Notes: a model not told the origin generated them from the sequence alone. Positions 1 through 12,007 are shown, counted from the first letter of the stretch. The stretch is 64,000 nucleotides of DNA from Achatina immaculata (GCA_009760885.1 CM019703.1:11610459-11674458), one strand, 5' to 3'. Translations and numbers: made by a program.

Positions 1-477
1 ACTTAGATGTGCAAATAAATGGGCGCTCTCAAAGGCACCGAAGAATCGATCTCTGAGCGGTGTGTCCTTTATAGAGATTCTGCATGTTAGATTCGCTGTA
101 AATCATATTGGAAAGAAGTAAACACAACGTTGTTGTACCACAGTCTGCAATCAGGAGTATTGTTTCGTTACCACTTTTAGAAGGAAGAATTCTTTGCCAC
201 GTCCAGTCCTGGAAACACAGGAGACATGGAAAATCATTGTCATACGAGTCGCGCATACTGAATGTTTGTTTTCCCAGTAGGGAGTTTTTATAAAGTTTTA
301 TAGAGCTAGGTAAAAACACAAGACCCGTATCCGTCTCCCATGCGGAGCTCATGCTAGCATGCCGTTGTGATTTAGGTAACCATTTTGTTTTTAAAGTACG
401 CCTCTGTTAAGTAAGAATGGAATTTTTCAGATAAGAAACAACGAAGCTTTCCTACAGTTCAGAAATTTTAGCGCAGC
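1..477. other. unannotated upstream sequence
   Basis: No gene, repeat or conserved domain was recognised here. The short open stretches on both strands lack codon structure or similarity that I can name. Confidence 0.4.
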
Positions 478-767
478 GCTTGTAGGTAAAAGTAAAGTAA
501 AGATAGTCCTATAGCATTTCAAATGCCGTAGGGGGTGAAGCGTTAGAGACCTCATTATGCTGGGTCATCGGCGTATGAGGTAGGGTGACCAGTTCCTTTC
601 CTCGCTGCCTTTACTTCCCAGATTTTCTCTGGTACCCATTTTGCGAGGCTGGGTCGACCTCAGGGCCGTGTTGGTCGGAAAAAAAATCCCGCTCATCGAA
701 CCCTCGACCATTTGGTTGCTAGACGAGTGCTCTAACCACTACGCTAGCCGGCCCCGGCTTGTAGGTA
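478..767 (-). repeat. SINE-A copy 1, tRNA-headed, complete
   Basis: This is a short interspersed element of about 268 bp (489-756) read on the minus strand. Its head carries a tRNA-like A box around the motif GCGTAGTGGTTAGAGCAC and a B box near GGTTCGA (here slightly altered). A core follows with AAATGGGTACCAGAGAAAAT, and the 3' end is CTATAGGACTATC plus a CTTTA-type tail. It is flanked by an 11-bp target-site duplication, gcttgtaggta, at 478-488 and 757-767. Other copies lie at 17,896 and 29,415. CpG sites are well preserved. Confidence 0.88.
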
Positions 768-1640
768 GTTTTCGAAAAAAGAAAAAGTAGACAAAGCAGC
801 TCTGTAGACATGAGGGAAAGAAAAAATGACAAGAGAATTATCTAGGACTCGACCCACGGACTCCAGTATAGCGGGCAGTTGCCTGTGCACGACAAGGAAC
901 ACTTGTTATATATCATGTTAACCTTCTGCGTTCAGTTTTGTATCCTCAGTCACCTAGATATAGATGACTGGCTTCCATGAACCTCGACGTCAGCGGTTCG
1001 TCTAGCGTGGCGCACGACTTTTCTTTGCGTGTTCTTCTTTTCCTGGGGCTCGGTCTGGGCTGGTGGAAAGAGAACGGGTTTTCAGTCTCCAAGATCTTAC
1101 TCAGCGGCCAAGAACAGGCAGAACAGCAGCTACAGGAATATAACAGAGCCAGGTTATGGCTGAATATTCCTGTATGTGCTCGTAGTATCTGTATGTAAGC
1201 GTGAGTGTTATACGAAACGATGTTTTCTATGTTTTCCTGTCGTTGTACTGTATGTATTTGTACTCATGTATACATAATGCAGCGAAGCACCGGCGGCCGT
1301 ATAAAGCCATGACAAACAAAGGTTAAGAAAACGGGTTGACACGTGATATACAATGGAAAAAATGGCGAAGAAAAGTTTAGTGAGAATAATATTGCATTAT
1401 TTGCACGCAAATCACCTTGTCCTGATCGATAGCTTCAGTATTTGACAGAGCGTTAACCCTAGATCTGTTGACATGCCCTCGCGCACCCCTCATTTTTAAA
1501 CTCTTTTATAACCGATTGTGTTATTGTTCCACTGTGACATAATCCTTGATTGATATAGAGTACATATACTTCGTGATGTATGCAGTAAATTTTACTCACA
1601 AAAGCCCACTACCTAGTACTTGAGTTAAAACATTTGACAT
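768..1640. other. unannotated interval
   Basis: Nothing recognisable. A 73-codon open stretch at 977-1198 has no similarity I can name and is probably chance. Confidence 0.4.
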
Positions 1641-1898
1641 CATGTTAGTCTCCTCGATTCATAATGAAAGGTCTTCTCGGGTCCTAATGAAAAGTCCCCT
1701 CGATTCTTAATGAACCGTCCCCTCGTTTCTTAATGAAAGATCCCGTCAGTTCTGAATGAAAGGTGCCCTCAGTTCTTAATGAAAACTCCCAGCGATTCTT
1801 AATGAATTCCCTTGATTTTTAATGAAATGTCCCCTCGATTTTTAATGAAATGTCCCATCGATTCTTAATGAAAAGTCCCCTCGATTCTGAATGAAGAG
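1641..1898. repeat. 23-bp minisatellite
   Basis: About eleven degenerate tandem copies of a unit close to gaaaagtcccctcgattctt plus aat. Copies differ by substitutions and small deletions (one copy near 1804 is shortened), so the array is old or evolves by slippage. Confidence 0.85.
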
Positions 1899-2225
1899 TG
1901 CGCAAAAAACAACTTCGGATGTTACGTTGCTAATACTTATGGCGCAAACTGCATGTTTCTAAGGAACACTGAAATCACTTACATATGGATTTATGAATGA
2001 GAGGTTTAAAAAATTACTATTTAAAGTTCACGCACTGTCGTAATTGATATTATTTTCTGTAAACCACACACGGACTGCTTATTTCCTTATTTCCCTATGG
2101 TGATACTATTGATTGAATGGTTTTTTTTTTTTAGGGTTCCTGTTACATGGTTTCTTGTACACGTTGGCAAATATTTCGAAGTAAAACTTAACAGCAAAAA
2201 TAATGAGGAAGTGAGACCTGAACTG
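1899..2225. other. unannotated interval
   Basis: AT-rich sequence between two minisatellites. No feature was recognised. Confidence 0.4.
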
Positions 2226-2685
2226 TCTTCTGTTTAACTGTAGCTTTGAGTATTGTCTTACTGTAGTTTAGTCTTCTGTTTAACTGTAGCTTTGAGCCTT
2301 GTCTTACTGTAGTTTAGTCTTCTGTTTAACTGTAGCTTTGAGCCTTGTCTTACTGTAGTTTAGTCTTCTGTTTAACTGTAGCTTTGAGCCTTGTCTTACT
2401 GTAGTTTAGTCTTCTGTTTTAACTGTGGCTTTGAGTCTTGTCTTACTGTAGTTTAGTCTTCTGTTTTAACTGTAGCTTTGAGCCTTGTCTTACTGTAGTT
2501 TAGTCTTCTGTTTTAACTGTGGCTTTGAGTCTTGTCTTACTGTAGTTTAGTCTTCTGTTTTAACTGTAGCTTTGAGCCTTGTCTTACTGTAGTTTAGTCT
2601 TCTGTTTCAGCTGTGGCTTTGAGTCTTATCTGACTGTAGTTTAGTCTTCTGTTTCAACTGTGGCTTTGAGTCTTGTCTGATTGTA
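2226..2685. repeat. 46-47 bp minisatellite
   Basis: Ten tandem copies of a unit beginning tagtcttctgtttaactgta and continuing gctttgagccttgtcttact. Two variants partly alternate: tttaactgtagc...gagcc and ttttaactgtggc...gagtc. This indicates duplication of more than one unit at a time. Confidence 0.9.
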
Positions 2686-3560
2686 ATTTGCAATCCCAAC
2701 CTCCAGAATAACATTTCTTGTTCCCAGATTTTGTCCATTTGCTTGAGTTTTCTAGGAGGAGTTTATTAAAGACTGCATAGAAAGTTTTTTTTTCTCCTTT
2801 TTATGCATTTGCCTGAATAGGGCGTGCAAGGGTTTACAAGTAGAATGCTAAATATCGGTCTTCGACATGACTTATTTTTATGATTGGGATTGTCTTCCAA
2901 TTCAATCCCTTCGATCTTTATTCACTTGGCCGTTCTGCTGTCTATTACCTGGACGAACAATTGATAGGTGTAATAGGGTCTTGATCAGCCTTAACGCAAA
3001 GAATCAGCTGTATGTCCCCTACCACTGTCACATTCATCTTGAGTACCGCGTTTTCGTAGGTTTGATGTTCAGGTGACAAACTGAACGTAGGACCAGTACT
3101 GTGTCATATATCATAGGAAAAGTAAGGTCACAGAGGGGGACGTATATCGTGTCGCGTAAACTAGGAAAATACGTTCAGGTCAAAACGAGGGAGGATATTT
3201 ATGGCACGGAGATAAATCATTGATGACATGTGTGTTGGCGTATGTTTGTATTTATGTATTGATCAGAGACGATGTATGAGGAATGAAACCGTTGCATGAA
3301 CGATTCGTAGACTGCGGGCAGTGGTAAATGATGGACTATCCCTTTGCCTCGAGCTCTTCGTTCTGCTCATTGGAGGTGTTGCTTTGTGCAGCAGTCCAGC
3401 AGTTCATGAAATTTGCACGTATCTGTCTGTCATCTCAGTGGGCTTAAGCCCCGTTTCTGGGGATTACCGTCGCGTTGTGATTTGCACTGCCTGGAATCGT
3501 TTTTCTCGGAAAGTAGGGATCCAAACCTGACAAGTAGTTTCATAATTTAAATTTGTCAGA
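2686..3560. other. unannotated interval
   Basis: No recognisable gene or repeat. Two 69-codon open stretches (2867-3076 and 3321-3530) show no family resemblance. Confidence 0.4.
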
Positions 3561-3650
3561 ATCCATCCATCCATCCATCCATCCATCCATCCATCCATCC
3601 ATCCATCCATCCATCCCCATCCATCCATCTATCCATCCATCCGTCCGTAA
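3561..3650. repeat. (ATCC)n microsatellite
   Basis: About 20 near-perfect tetranucleotide repeats with a few interruptions at the distal end. Confidence 0.95.
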
Positions 3651-4640
3651 TCAATATATGGTATTAGTATCGAGAACGTACTGGAGATGGGCTTCGTCAT
3701 CCCTTTATCACAAATGAAATTCATCACTTTCTATGTTCCTGAAATCTTGCATAACTCTCTTGGATTTTTAGTCTGCGGGGATTACAAGAAATAATGCCAT
3801 CTCTCTCACACCCCCCCCCCCCAAAAAAAAAACCCGAACAAAAGGAAAAGAAATGAGAATCTTATTATCATAATTATCTCCTCTATTTACTTGTTTCTCC
3901 CCAATAATCCAGTAAAATTTTTAATCAGTCTGCTTTCATCCCTTCTGTTCTTCATGGACTCACAAAGCAGACGAGATCTGGCACCCGTCCAGGCTGGGGA
4001 AGAGTTGTGGGCGGAGGAGGAAAGAGAACGGTTCTGTAGATACAGGTCCTTTTATACCTCCTCTCTCTCTGTCCAGTGTGATGCTAGCTTGCTTTTTTTT
4101 TCTTTCTTTCCTTTGTATGGATCCTCTGCAGTACACCGTACTGTTACATTCGTAACTGCTAGTATTAGGCAAGACAAGAGAAAACACAGAGATAAAAGAA
4201 AAAGATTTCTGTTGAAACTATTCTTCCATTTCCTGGCACTTTCAATCACCAGGAATTTTCTTGAAGGTAACGTGGTGGTTGCGAAATTCTCTCTCCCCCC
4301 CCCCCCCCCCCCCAGCGTATCGATCGAGTCAAGGCACTTGTGTATTCTGTGCAGCATTGAACCATGGCTGTTAAGGATAAGTTATTGTTCCGATGTTATT
4401 TTTCAACATATGTCCTATGTCTTTGCTTTATTCCGTTATTAACGTGGAAGCACAGGCGTGTGCAGTGTTCAGCTGACAAGATGACGATTCTTAGCTGGTC
4501 TCAGCGCTTGCATAGGGTGGAGGTTGGAAGAGAAAAGACAGAATGTCTGACGGGCCTGTTGTGTTCAGTTCTTCGCGGTACGAGAAGGGGAAATTCGTTC
4601 GTCTCGGCAGCGCTTCCTGATAGCAGGATGTTACAGCAGC
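3651..4640. other. unannotated interval with two long poly-C tracts
   Basis: Runs of 12 C (3811-3822) and 19 C (4295-4313) occur here. A 183-codon plus-strand open stretch (3891-4442) translates the C tract as polyproline and shows no known domain, so I do not call it a gene. Confidence 0.4.
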
Positions 4641-5090
4641 GAAAGAAGTATGGCTCGGCGTGGAGACTGATATGGCTGGGCGTCGAGACTGATATGGCTG
4701 GGTGTCGAGACTGGTATGGCTGGGCGCGGAGACTGATATGGCTGGGCGTGGGGCGTGGAGACTGATATGGCTGGGCGTGGAAACTAATATGGCTGGGCGT
4801 CGAGACTGATATGGCTGGGCGTCGAGACTGGTATGGCTGGGCGTGGAGACTGATATGGCTGGGTGTCGAGACTGATATGGCTGGGCGCGGGGCGTGGAGA
4901 CTGATATGGCTGGGCGTGGAGACTAATATGGCTGGGCGCGGAGACTGATATGGCTGGGCGCGGAGACTGATATGGCTGGGCGTGGAGACTGATATGGCTG
5001 GGCGTGGAGACTGATGTGGCTGGGCGCGGAGACTGATGTGGCTGGGCGTGGAGACTGATGTGGCTGGGCGTGGAGACTGATGAAAGTATG
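4641..5090. repeat. 22-bp minisatellite
   Basis: About 19 tandem copies of a unit close to gctgggcgtggagactgata plus tg, with interchanged cgc, cgt and gtc variants. Two insertions of ggcgtg give locally longer units. Long minus-strand open reading through the array is a repeat artefact. Confidence 0.92.
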
Positions 5091-5204
5091 ACTCTTTAGC
5101 ATCTCTTCGCTGATGTGTGCCTCGGGACATATCCTGCCATCGCTGTCACTGTCATCCTCAGTGGACAGAACAGTGAACTTTTAGGCGCCACAGTTGTGGA
5201 ATAT

Positions 5205-5499
5205 CAGTCAATCAATCAATTGCATGCCCCTTGCGGAACTTTGCCTCCCTAACAGCTCTCTTGTAGGCCTTTCGGTTGTAAACAAGATGCCCTGCTGCTG
5301 ATGCATCCATCTGCAGATTATTAACGATGTCTTGCAGCCATCTTCGCCTTGGTCTTCCTCTCTTTCTTTTTACCGTTATATATCCTTCCCAGACTGTCTT
5401 CTCTAAATTATCAGGACGTTTAATATGTCCAGAATATTTACGTTTTCTCTGTTTAATCTTCCTTACTAGCCAGCCTTCTTCAATATTAAGTTCTTGTAG

Positions 5500-5558
<59 letters not shown>

Positions 5559-5812
5559 GTGTGTGTGTCCATGATATTTGAAGAACTCTTCTGTAGCATT
5601 TACATTCAGAGGCGTTTATGTGTTTCTCATCTATCCAGGTCTCACAGGCATATGTTGCGATGGGAAAGATGCATGCTCTTAAAAATCTTATTTTTGTAGT
5701 TCTGTCTGCTCCTCTCACAGCTTCTTTAGTTGTTTTACTTTTTGAAGAGAGTGATAGATGTCCTCCTTTTAATATCCATAATAGTATCTCCACTATCATT
5801 CCGTTATTAGTT
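5205..5812 (-). pseudogene. LINE-B copy 1, 5'-truncated, with internal (TA)n
   Basis: This is the C-terminal part of a non-LTR retrotransposon reverse-transcriptase polyprotein on the minus strand. Recognisable blocks are RTTKIRFLRACIFPIATYAC, the motif KRKRGRPRRRWLQDIV and the end RKGHAID. The 3' end runs into a tetranucleotide tail, (TCAA/ATTG)n, at 5205-5220. A TA and CA microsatellite at about 5498-5562 interrupts the coding region between the SWT and LQELNIEEGW blocks, yet the frame stays open. Other copies of the family lie at 17,309, 40,485, 50,705 and 60,411. Confidence 0.85.
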
Positions 5813-6327
5813 AGTATTATTAGTATTATTAATACACTTAGCATTTGAAGAAAATAGGCAAAACGCTTCAGACGTGAGAAGAAGAGAAACAGCAAGGGAA
5901 TTAATTACCTGGAGCTCGAACCACGGTCTGCGGCACGGCGAGCACGAGAAACAGCGCACTATACGCTCGGCCTGAATGTTTTGTTATTTCAGCTGTACTT
6001 ATATCTTTGTTGTGTGAATATTGTAAGTGTCCTGGCTGATGTAGAATGTATGGAACTGAGGGAAAATTGTGTGATAAAGGACATGATGTTAGACAGGTCT
6101 GAGTGCCAGTTCTTTACACTTTGAAAATAAAGTCCCTCCATCCCAAAATCTTATCTGAAGGACCAGTCTCAGTAAAAACGAGCATAATCCACGCTAAAAA
6201 TAACACATTTACTCTACATTCTGAAGCATTTCAATACATGTATAATGACGGAAGTGCATTGATTTTGGCGTAAGATATTAGCCATAGTCTGATGCCTGGA
6301 TTTATATTTAGGTACTATATTTTTTGT
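5813..6327. other. unannotated interval
   Basis: No feature was recognised. Confidence 0.4.
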
Positions 6328-6474
6328 TTTTTCCCTTGCTTCTGTTTCTGTAGCGGTCTGATAGTTTTGTTTTTTTTTACCAGATAGGGTTGCTGGCCCT
6401 ATGCCGAAGCCTCCTTAGTCGCCTTTTACGATCACGCGTGGTAGGGTACAGTGGTCCTATTCTTTGCAGATTAC
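6328..6474 (-). mobile_element. LINE-A 5' end, inverted segment
   Basis: The plus strand here matches the plus strand at about 45,053-45,196, which is the reverse complement of the extreme 5' end of the minus-strand LINE-A copy. This segment is therefore LINE-A nucleotides 1 to about 145 in minus orientation. It abuts, with almost no spacer, a plus-oriented LINE-A 3' part starting at about 6478. Matching both copies at ctattctttgcagat suggests that this point is the true 5' end of the transcript. Confidence 0.8.
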
Positions 6475-6477
6475 GGA

Positions 6478-7505
6478 TAACACATGGATGCACTGTGAAA
6501 AATCCTAAGATGGCATGGCCTCCCCCATAAGATAGTTAATGTAATCAAAGCCCTATACGAGGGTTTTCAGTGCAAAGTGATCTGTGGAGAACATACCTCT
6601 AGCAGCTTTAGGGTACAAACAGGAGTGAAGCAGGGATGTGTACTATCACCAACATTATTTATCTTAGCAGTGAACTTGTTAATGAAGGAGACAACATCAG
6701 ACAAACGCAGAGGATTACAATGGCCCCTTGACTCAGTGCTGGAGGACCAATACTTTGCGGATGACATCTGTCTACTATCAAGCAGCCACAAAGATATGCA
6801 GTATAAAATAAACAAGCTAACTCAGAATGCAAACAACATAGGACTAAAGATCAACGTAGGAAAGACACAGTTAATGAAGCAAAATGTGAAGAACAGAAAT
6901 GTACTCGAGTAGATAGCAAGTTAGTGGAGGAGGTCAACGAATTTGTATCTTGGCAGTAGAGTAGTAGAAGATGGAGACAGCACAGAGGACATCAACAGCA
7001 GACTTACTAGAGCAAACCAGGCTTTTGCAATGCTACAGATTATATGGAAATAAAAAAAACTAAGCATGAATACGAAAATCGGGATATTTAAGAGTAATGT
7101 TCTAAGTTTTCTACTCTATGGAAGTGAATGCTGGAAAATCACCAAAACCATAGAATACAAGTTGAATTCTTTCCAGACTAAATGTTTACAAAGAACTAGA
7201 AAAATATTTTGGCCAAACACCATAAGAAATAACATCTTGCTGGCAGAAATGCAGATGAAGCCACTGACAGCAATTATTGAGGAAAGATGCTGGTGATGGT
7301 TGGGACATGTACTCCGAATGACTGACAACTCACTACCAAAAATAGCACTAAGATGGACTCCACAGGGGAACAGAAGTAAGGGTAGACCAAAATAAACACG
7401 GAGAAGAACAATAGAGAGGATGTTGAGGAATAGAGGGCCCATAAGGCAAAGGACAGGCATTTGTGGAAAACCCTTGCGGAAGCCCCATGTGCCCTGGGTA
7501 CTTAA
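6478..7505 (+). pseudogene. LINE-A copy 1, reverse-transcriptase 3' part
   Basis: This plus-strand fragment starts inside the reverse-transcriptase domain and runs to the element's 3' end. Blocks visible in translation are VKQGCVLSPTLFILAVN, the catalytic motif FADD (YFADDICLLSS) at about 6750, and LLYGSECWKITKTIE. The C-terminus matches the APCALGT end of other copies, followed by cacttaaggttcag-type 3' sequence and a poly-A stretch. Several stops and frameshifts (for example after 6912 and near 7395) make it a pseudogene. With 6328-6474 it forms one 5'-inverted insertion. Confidence 0.85.
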
Positions 7506-7911
7506 GGTTCAGAAAGAAAAAAAAAATTTTATGTGTAAATTTTCTGAGATTTCTTTGGCAGGAAAATAGGTAAGATAAGATGAAGGTGACCTTATAGTAC
7601 AAACATCCAGGAAAGGATGTCCTCAGAGAAGTTTCAGAAGAGTGAAAACTAGTTAAAATTATACGGAAAAAATAGTCTCAAAACTTTCTTGGACATGGTA
7701 TGAGAAGACAGAAGTTAGAGAGCTTGGTAATTAGTTAAAAATTCAAGGGGAAAAGCAGGAGAGGAAGGACAAGAGACACATATCTCAGATGATTGGCCAG
7801 CTGGCGTGGATAAAAAGCATTTGAACTGCTCAGAAGTACCAAGGGTCACCAGAAGATAGAGAAGCATGATCTTGGAGGCTTCAAGGCAAGGCACGTAACG
7901 CTCGAACCTCA
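7506..7911. other. unannotated interval
   Basis: Nothing recognised. Confidence 0.4.
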
Positions 7912-8110
7912 TCATGCCACAGAGGCATGCAGGGAATAGGGTGTTAGTGTCCGTAGTTTCATTTTATCTCATGGCACTCTAGAGGACGACGTGGTCACAT
8001 CATCCACGCCTGAACGCTTTTCATTTCCTCCCCCCCCCCCCCCCCCGGCACGAGAGAGTCAGGTATTCATTTATACAGGGATTCGACCCACAGGCCTTCG
8101 CCGCAAGGGA
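7912..8110 (-). repeat. SINE-B fragment
   Basis: The minus-strand 3' two thirds of SINE-B is recognised by the tail block (gccacagaggcatg, read on plus), the block ending cactctagaggacgac, and the core element gacttctt-like. The middle is replaced by a 17-C run at 8030-8046. The tRNA head is missing. Confidence 0.65.
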
Positions 8111-9439
8111 CAAGTGCATGAAACACTTCGACCAGTTAGGATAATTTGAATTGGAAACTAGAAAAATTATGAGACTCGAAAGTTTGGCGTACCGACTTCA
8201 CAGGCCAGGAAACAAGTTTACATTACTCTGTCGGCTCCCAAATATTTTTTTTAGCGCAACTCTGAGCCAGTGTTTGTGAGCTCCGACCTGTGAAAAAAAT
8301 ATTTAAAAAAAATTGAAATACTAAAAATATTTCAGATCATGTTCACACAACCCTGTTTCAGATACCCAAACTCAAATGTGGGGTCAGAATGTGAGTTTTG
8401 GGAATCATTGTATTACATAATACTTTTTTTTTTTAAAGATTCGTTGGCGTGGTCTCACTTTGCCATAATAGCTTTACTTTCTTCCAAAATGTTCACTCAG
8501 TCGCTTCAGAAAGTACAGCTGATGTATTAATGGGTTTTTTTTCAGAAACGTGCCCAACGCTGCGATACTTCTCTCTTCCAGGACTCTATCGATCGTAGTC
8601 TCGATGTGAAACCCTTCGGGCCTCTAGTTCATCTGTCGGCAGGGCCAGCTGGCGGTCGTTGGCAATGCTAATGTCCTTTGCCTGGTGGGCTTTGGGGGTG
8701 TTTTTTTTTCCCTGTCCTTTCTGTTTTTAAATTCATCTTCCCATATTCCTGTCGTGAAATGATGGTGCCAAAATAAATGTGTGAAATTTAAAAAAAAATG
8801 TATTGGTTAATGCGAAGAGGCGATGGGTGGTGCAGTCAACAAGAGCAGCACAGTCACGAAATGCTGTGTGTGAGTATGGCCGGTCGTGGCGTATTGTGGC
8901 CTCTTTGAGGTTAGGTTCAGCCTTTTATTTTGTTGTTTCTTTATTCATGTATTCAGTCCTACATAGCCGTTTCAGTTTTCTGACTTGTTCCTCTCTGTAC
9001 TCATTCTTCGTTTGTCTTGGGAAGATTAAGGCAGGTAGCAGTATCAGTTTGTCATTAGCAGATGCCATGCAGATAGGCAGTGGGGCTCAGTCTGCCCCAC
9101 AGATGTCAGTCCATGGTGTTTTTCCCACTGGTACATGCAGTGGCTGTCATGTCAACGCTTTAGACTGTCTGCGATCTTACTCCGGCGTCTCTTCCTTATC
9201 CTCATAGTTATAGATTTGTGTAGCAGTCAGTTTATATGTTTGCTTAATGGTTACAATAATTCTGTTAATGAGTATCGATGTATGTAGAGATTTGGTTGTA
9301 AGTATTGTTCGAGAATGTGAAAATAAATCTTATATACAAAACGAGATATAAAGTAGCATCATGTCAGAGAACGTAGCCACTGAAAAATACATGAAAACAT
9401 GTGACTCGCCCTCGGTTGTTTTCATATGTTTTTTCGGTG
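8111..9439. other. unannotated interval
   Basis: No recognised gene or repeat over about 1.3 kb. A 134-codon open stretch at 8803-9207 shows no family signature. Confidence 0.4.
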
Positions 9440-9625
9440 GTCACATCCTTTGTTTTGCTGTTTCTCTTGTCCTAAGAATTAGCTACTTTATGTTGTTGAA
9501 TGTGTACATGAAACGTTGAACGTGCAAGTCCTGCCATTTCACTTTTTACTCATATTTGCTATATTTATATCGAAGTCGTCATTATTAATGCAAGCAGCGG
9601 CAGGATAGTTGAGATATAAGTTCAG
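9440..9625 (+). repeat. dispersed repeat F, copy 1
   Basis: About 185 bp similar, in direct orientation, to 11,262-11,450. Shared blocks include atgttgttgaatgtgt, acgttga.cgtgcaagtc and tgagatataagtt. The origin is unknown. The two copies are 1.8 kb apart. Confidence 0.75.
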
Positions 9626-10396
9626 ACTGGTTTGAATGTAAAATTCTTCGCCCTGTGCACAAAAAGTTTACTCTCACGTTCTCATCCTATACATCTTTGC
9701 TGTTGTTAAAGATTTGTTAAAATCCTCACCGTCTCATCAAGTGACCAGTTAATATTGGTTGGGTTTTGTTTTCCCCTCATAGTTTTAATCAGATTCTCAC
9801 TTTTCATTGGTTTTTTTTTTTTAGACATTTCTCGTTTCTCATCTAAACTATCAGTTGTACTAATAATATTTCTTCTTCTTAAAAAAAAACAAAACAAACC
9901 ACTTGGCACCTGTGATGTCTGTTTAATAGCCACGATTCACGTCCGTAGGGCAAGATAGATACAGCAAAGAAGTTGACCTTCTTGTTCAGCCATTTGAGTT
10001 AGTGCTCAGATTGTGTAGAGATGAAGAAATGCCCATAGAGATGAAGAAATGCCCATCTTCATATGATTCAATCAGTCTGAAATCAATGGGACTTTATAAT
10101 GAAAACGCATGAAATACTAAATTGAGTGTTGCTGCTGATGCAATCGCTAGCAAGAAACTCTTGGCAGATGATCGGGACGGATGACTAAGTCTACTGCAGG
10201 ACGGTTTCTTTCTTTTAACTTTCCCGTGATTGCGTAAAAGACGCGCCCCCCCCCTCCCCCACACAATTGGATGCCGCGAGAACAACATTGCACCCGCCGC
10301 GTATCGATCCACACTTCTTTCGTCAAGCTTTAGTAAAATCTGCAACGTCCACTACCCCCTTTCCCGAAGAACTTCTGAATGAGGCACCCATTAAAA
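9626..10396. other. unannotated interval
   Basis: No feature was recognised apart from a short duplicated block, gatgaagaaatgcccat, at about 10,020-10,056. Confidence 0.4.
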
Positions 10397-10642
10397 CAGA
10401 GGTTCTTAACTTTGTCGTGGACCCCCCCCCCCCTTTGCTGGCGTGAGAACAGCCGTGGACCCCTCTTGCCGGCGTGAGAACAGCCGTGGACCCCTCTTGC
10501 CGGCGTGAGAACAGCCGTGGACCCCTCATTAAAAATAAAGCAGTAAACAAAGCCTAAGAGTCTTTTGATCGAGCCAATCCATTTGCTGGTCTGTGGACCC
10601 TAATAACACACTTCCAGGGGCCCTCAGGTTAAGAACGAGGGT
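10397..10642. mobile_element. hAT-like MITE with internal 31-bp repeats
   Basis: The ends read cagaggttcttaac and, inverted, a similar gttcttaacc block, which resembles the CAG-GGTTCTTAA ends of hAT elements. The interior contains three tandem copies of a 31-bp unit around ggcgtgagaacagccgtgga. No 8-bp target duplication is clear. Confidence 0.55.
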
Positions 10643-10854
10643 GTTAGTCTGAAGTCATCACCACTTATGTTTTCTAGATCCTCACAGAGATTTAAGTTCA
10701 TCGCAGTTTAATTCCTATCAGGTATGAAAGCAAAGCATTTATAATGCTACATTTTCATGATTGGCATATTGCAAGTATACCTCACTTTATTGGTACAAGG
10801 TATGCCTGTACTGGAGACCGAGAAACTGGGCTGAATCAAAGTCGACAGTTAGTG

Positions 10855-11017
10855 GTGATAATCATTGTATCCAGCCTTTTACCCATGAGTTCTTAGATAA
10901 TCATTGTATCCAGCCTTTTACCTAGGAGTTCTTAGATAATCATTGTATCCAGCCTTTTACCTAGGAGTTCTTAGATAATCATTGTATCCAGTCTTTTACC
11001 TAGGAGTTCTTAGCTGG
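10855..11017. repeat. 38-39 bp tandem repeat
   Basis: Four copies of a unit starting agataatcattgtatccagc and ending ctaggagttctt. Confidence 0.9.
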
Positions 11018-11019
11018 GG

Positions 11020-11235
11020 ATATCCCTTAGGGATATGGGGACCAAATGATGGAGACACGAAACTCGATGTCTAAACTGTTGTTCTTGTTGTTGTTGTTGT
11101 TGTTCTTCTTAGTTTAAAACTTTTTTCCCCTCTTTCGGCTGTTCTGTCACTGACTATCCATATGCAAAATAAAACCGACCCCATTAGCATCTTCTAAAGA
11201 TATACTACTAGCTGATGTGACCAGTGATGATGTTT
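11020..11235. mobile_element. hAT-like repeat fragment with (TTG)n
   Basis: Weakly similar to the element at 52,922-53,196 (shared ccaaatgat block and a later aaaacc...ctaatggg-like block). A (TTG)n microsatellite occupies about 11,079-11,106. The boundaries are uncertain. Confidence 0.4.
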
Positions 11236-11261
11236 GGACAGTCTGGGAAAGATTGTAAGGT

Positions 11262-11450
11262 TACATCCATTGGTTTAGTGTTTCTCTTTAACTTGTTCTA
11301 AGAGTTAGCTATTTTATGTTGTTGAATGTGTGTATGAAACGTTGAGCGTGCAAGTCTTACCATTTCATATTTTACTCATATTCGCTATATTTATATCAAA
11401 GTCGGTATCAAAGCCTGCAGCAGTATGATATTTGAGATATAAGTTTCGGG
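11262..11450 (+). repeat. dispersed repeat F, copy 2
   Basis: Direct-orientation paralogue of 9,440-9,625. Confidence 0.75.
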
Positions 11451-12007
11451 TTCTATAATTGTAGAAATATTACCAACACCTGCACCAGCGTAAATTATTT
11501 GTATTCAATTCACTTTATACCCAGTACACACTGCCTGAATTAAGCGTATTCACTGTCACGCCATTTTGCACAGTTTATTGATAATTATCACACAGCATCC
11601 TTATTTTCTGACAGAATATACACGAAGAGTGTGTCTGCGGAGTTGCTTTGTGCTGTTATTACGTTGAAATCTCCTAAAGCACCATAACCTGTTACGTGCT
11701 GCAATAGAAAATAGAAAGCCACGTTACAAGGCTTTGAGATTATTGGTGTAGGCGGCGACAGTATTTGTCGCCGAACTTGTGAATCTGTGGTCTTTCAACG
11801 GCCTTCTTCCCAATCTATTTAATCCCTTTGTAGGTTTATGTTAGTCTCCCGTATATTCCAGACAAGCCGTTCTCTTCCCAGGAGTACAGCATTTGATGTT
11901 ATAGATTCTACGAGGGTTGATTTTTACAGCTTTTTCTTTTACAGCGGTAACATAACGTTAGCATCACCACAGTTTATTACCGGTCTTTAGTCCTATGTAG
12001 AAATGCC
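11451..12007. other. unannotated interval
   Basis: No feature was recognised. Confidence 0.4.

Noticed and set aside
3891..4442. 183-codon open frame as a gene
   Set aside because: It spans a 19-C homopolymer read as proline, has no recognisable domain, and shows no splice or codon evidence.
4501..5130. 209-codon minus-strand frame rich in SPRPAISVST repeats
   Set aside because: It translates the 22-bp minisatellite. No unique sequence supports a gene.
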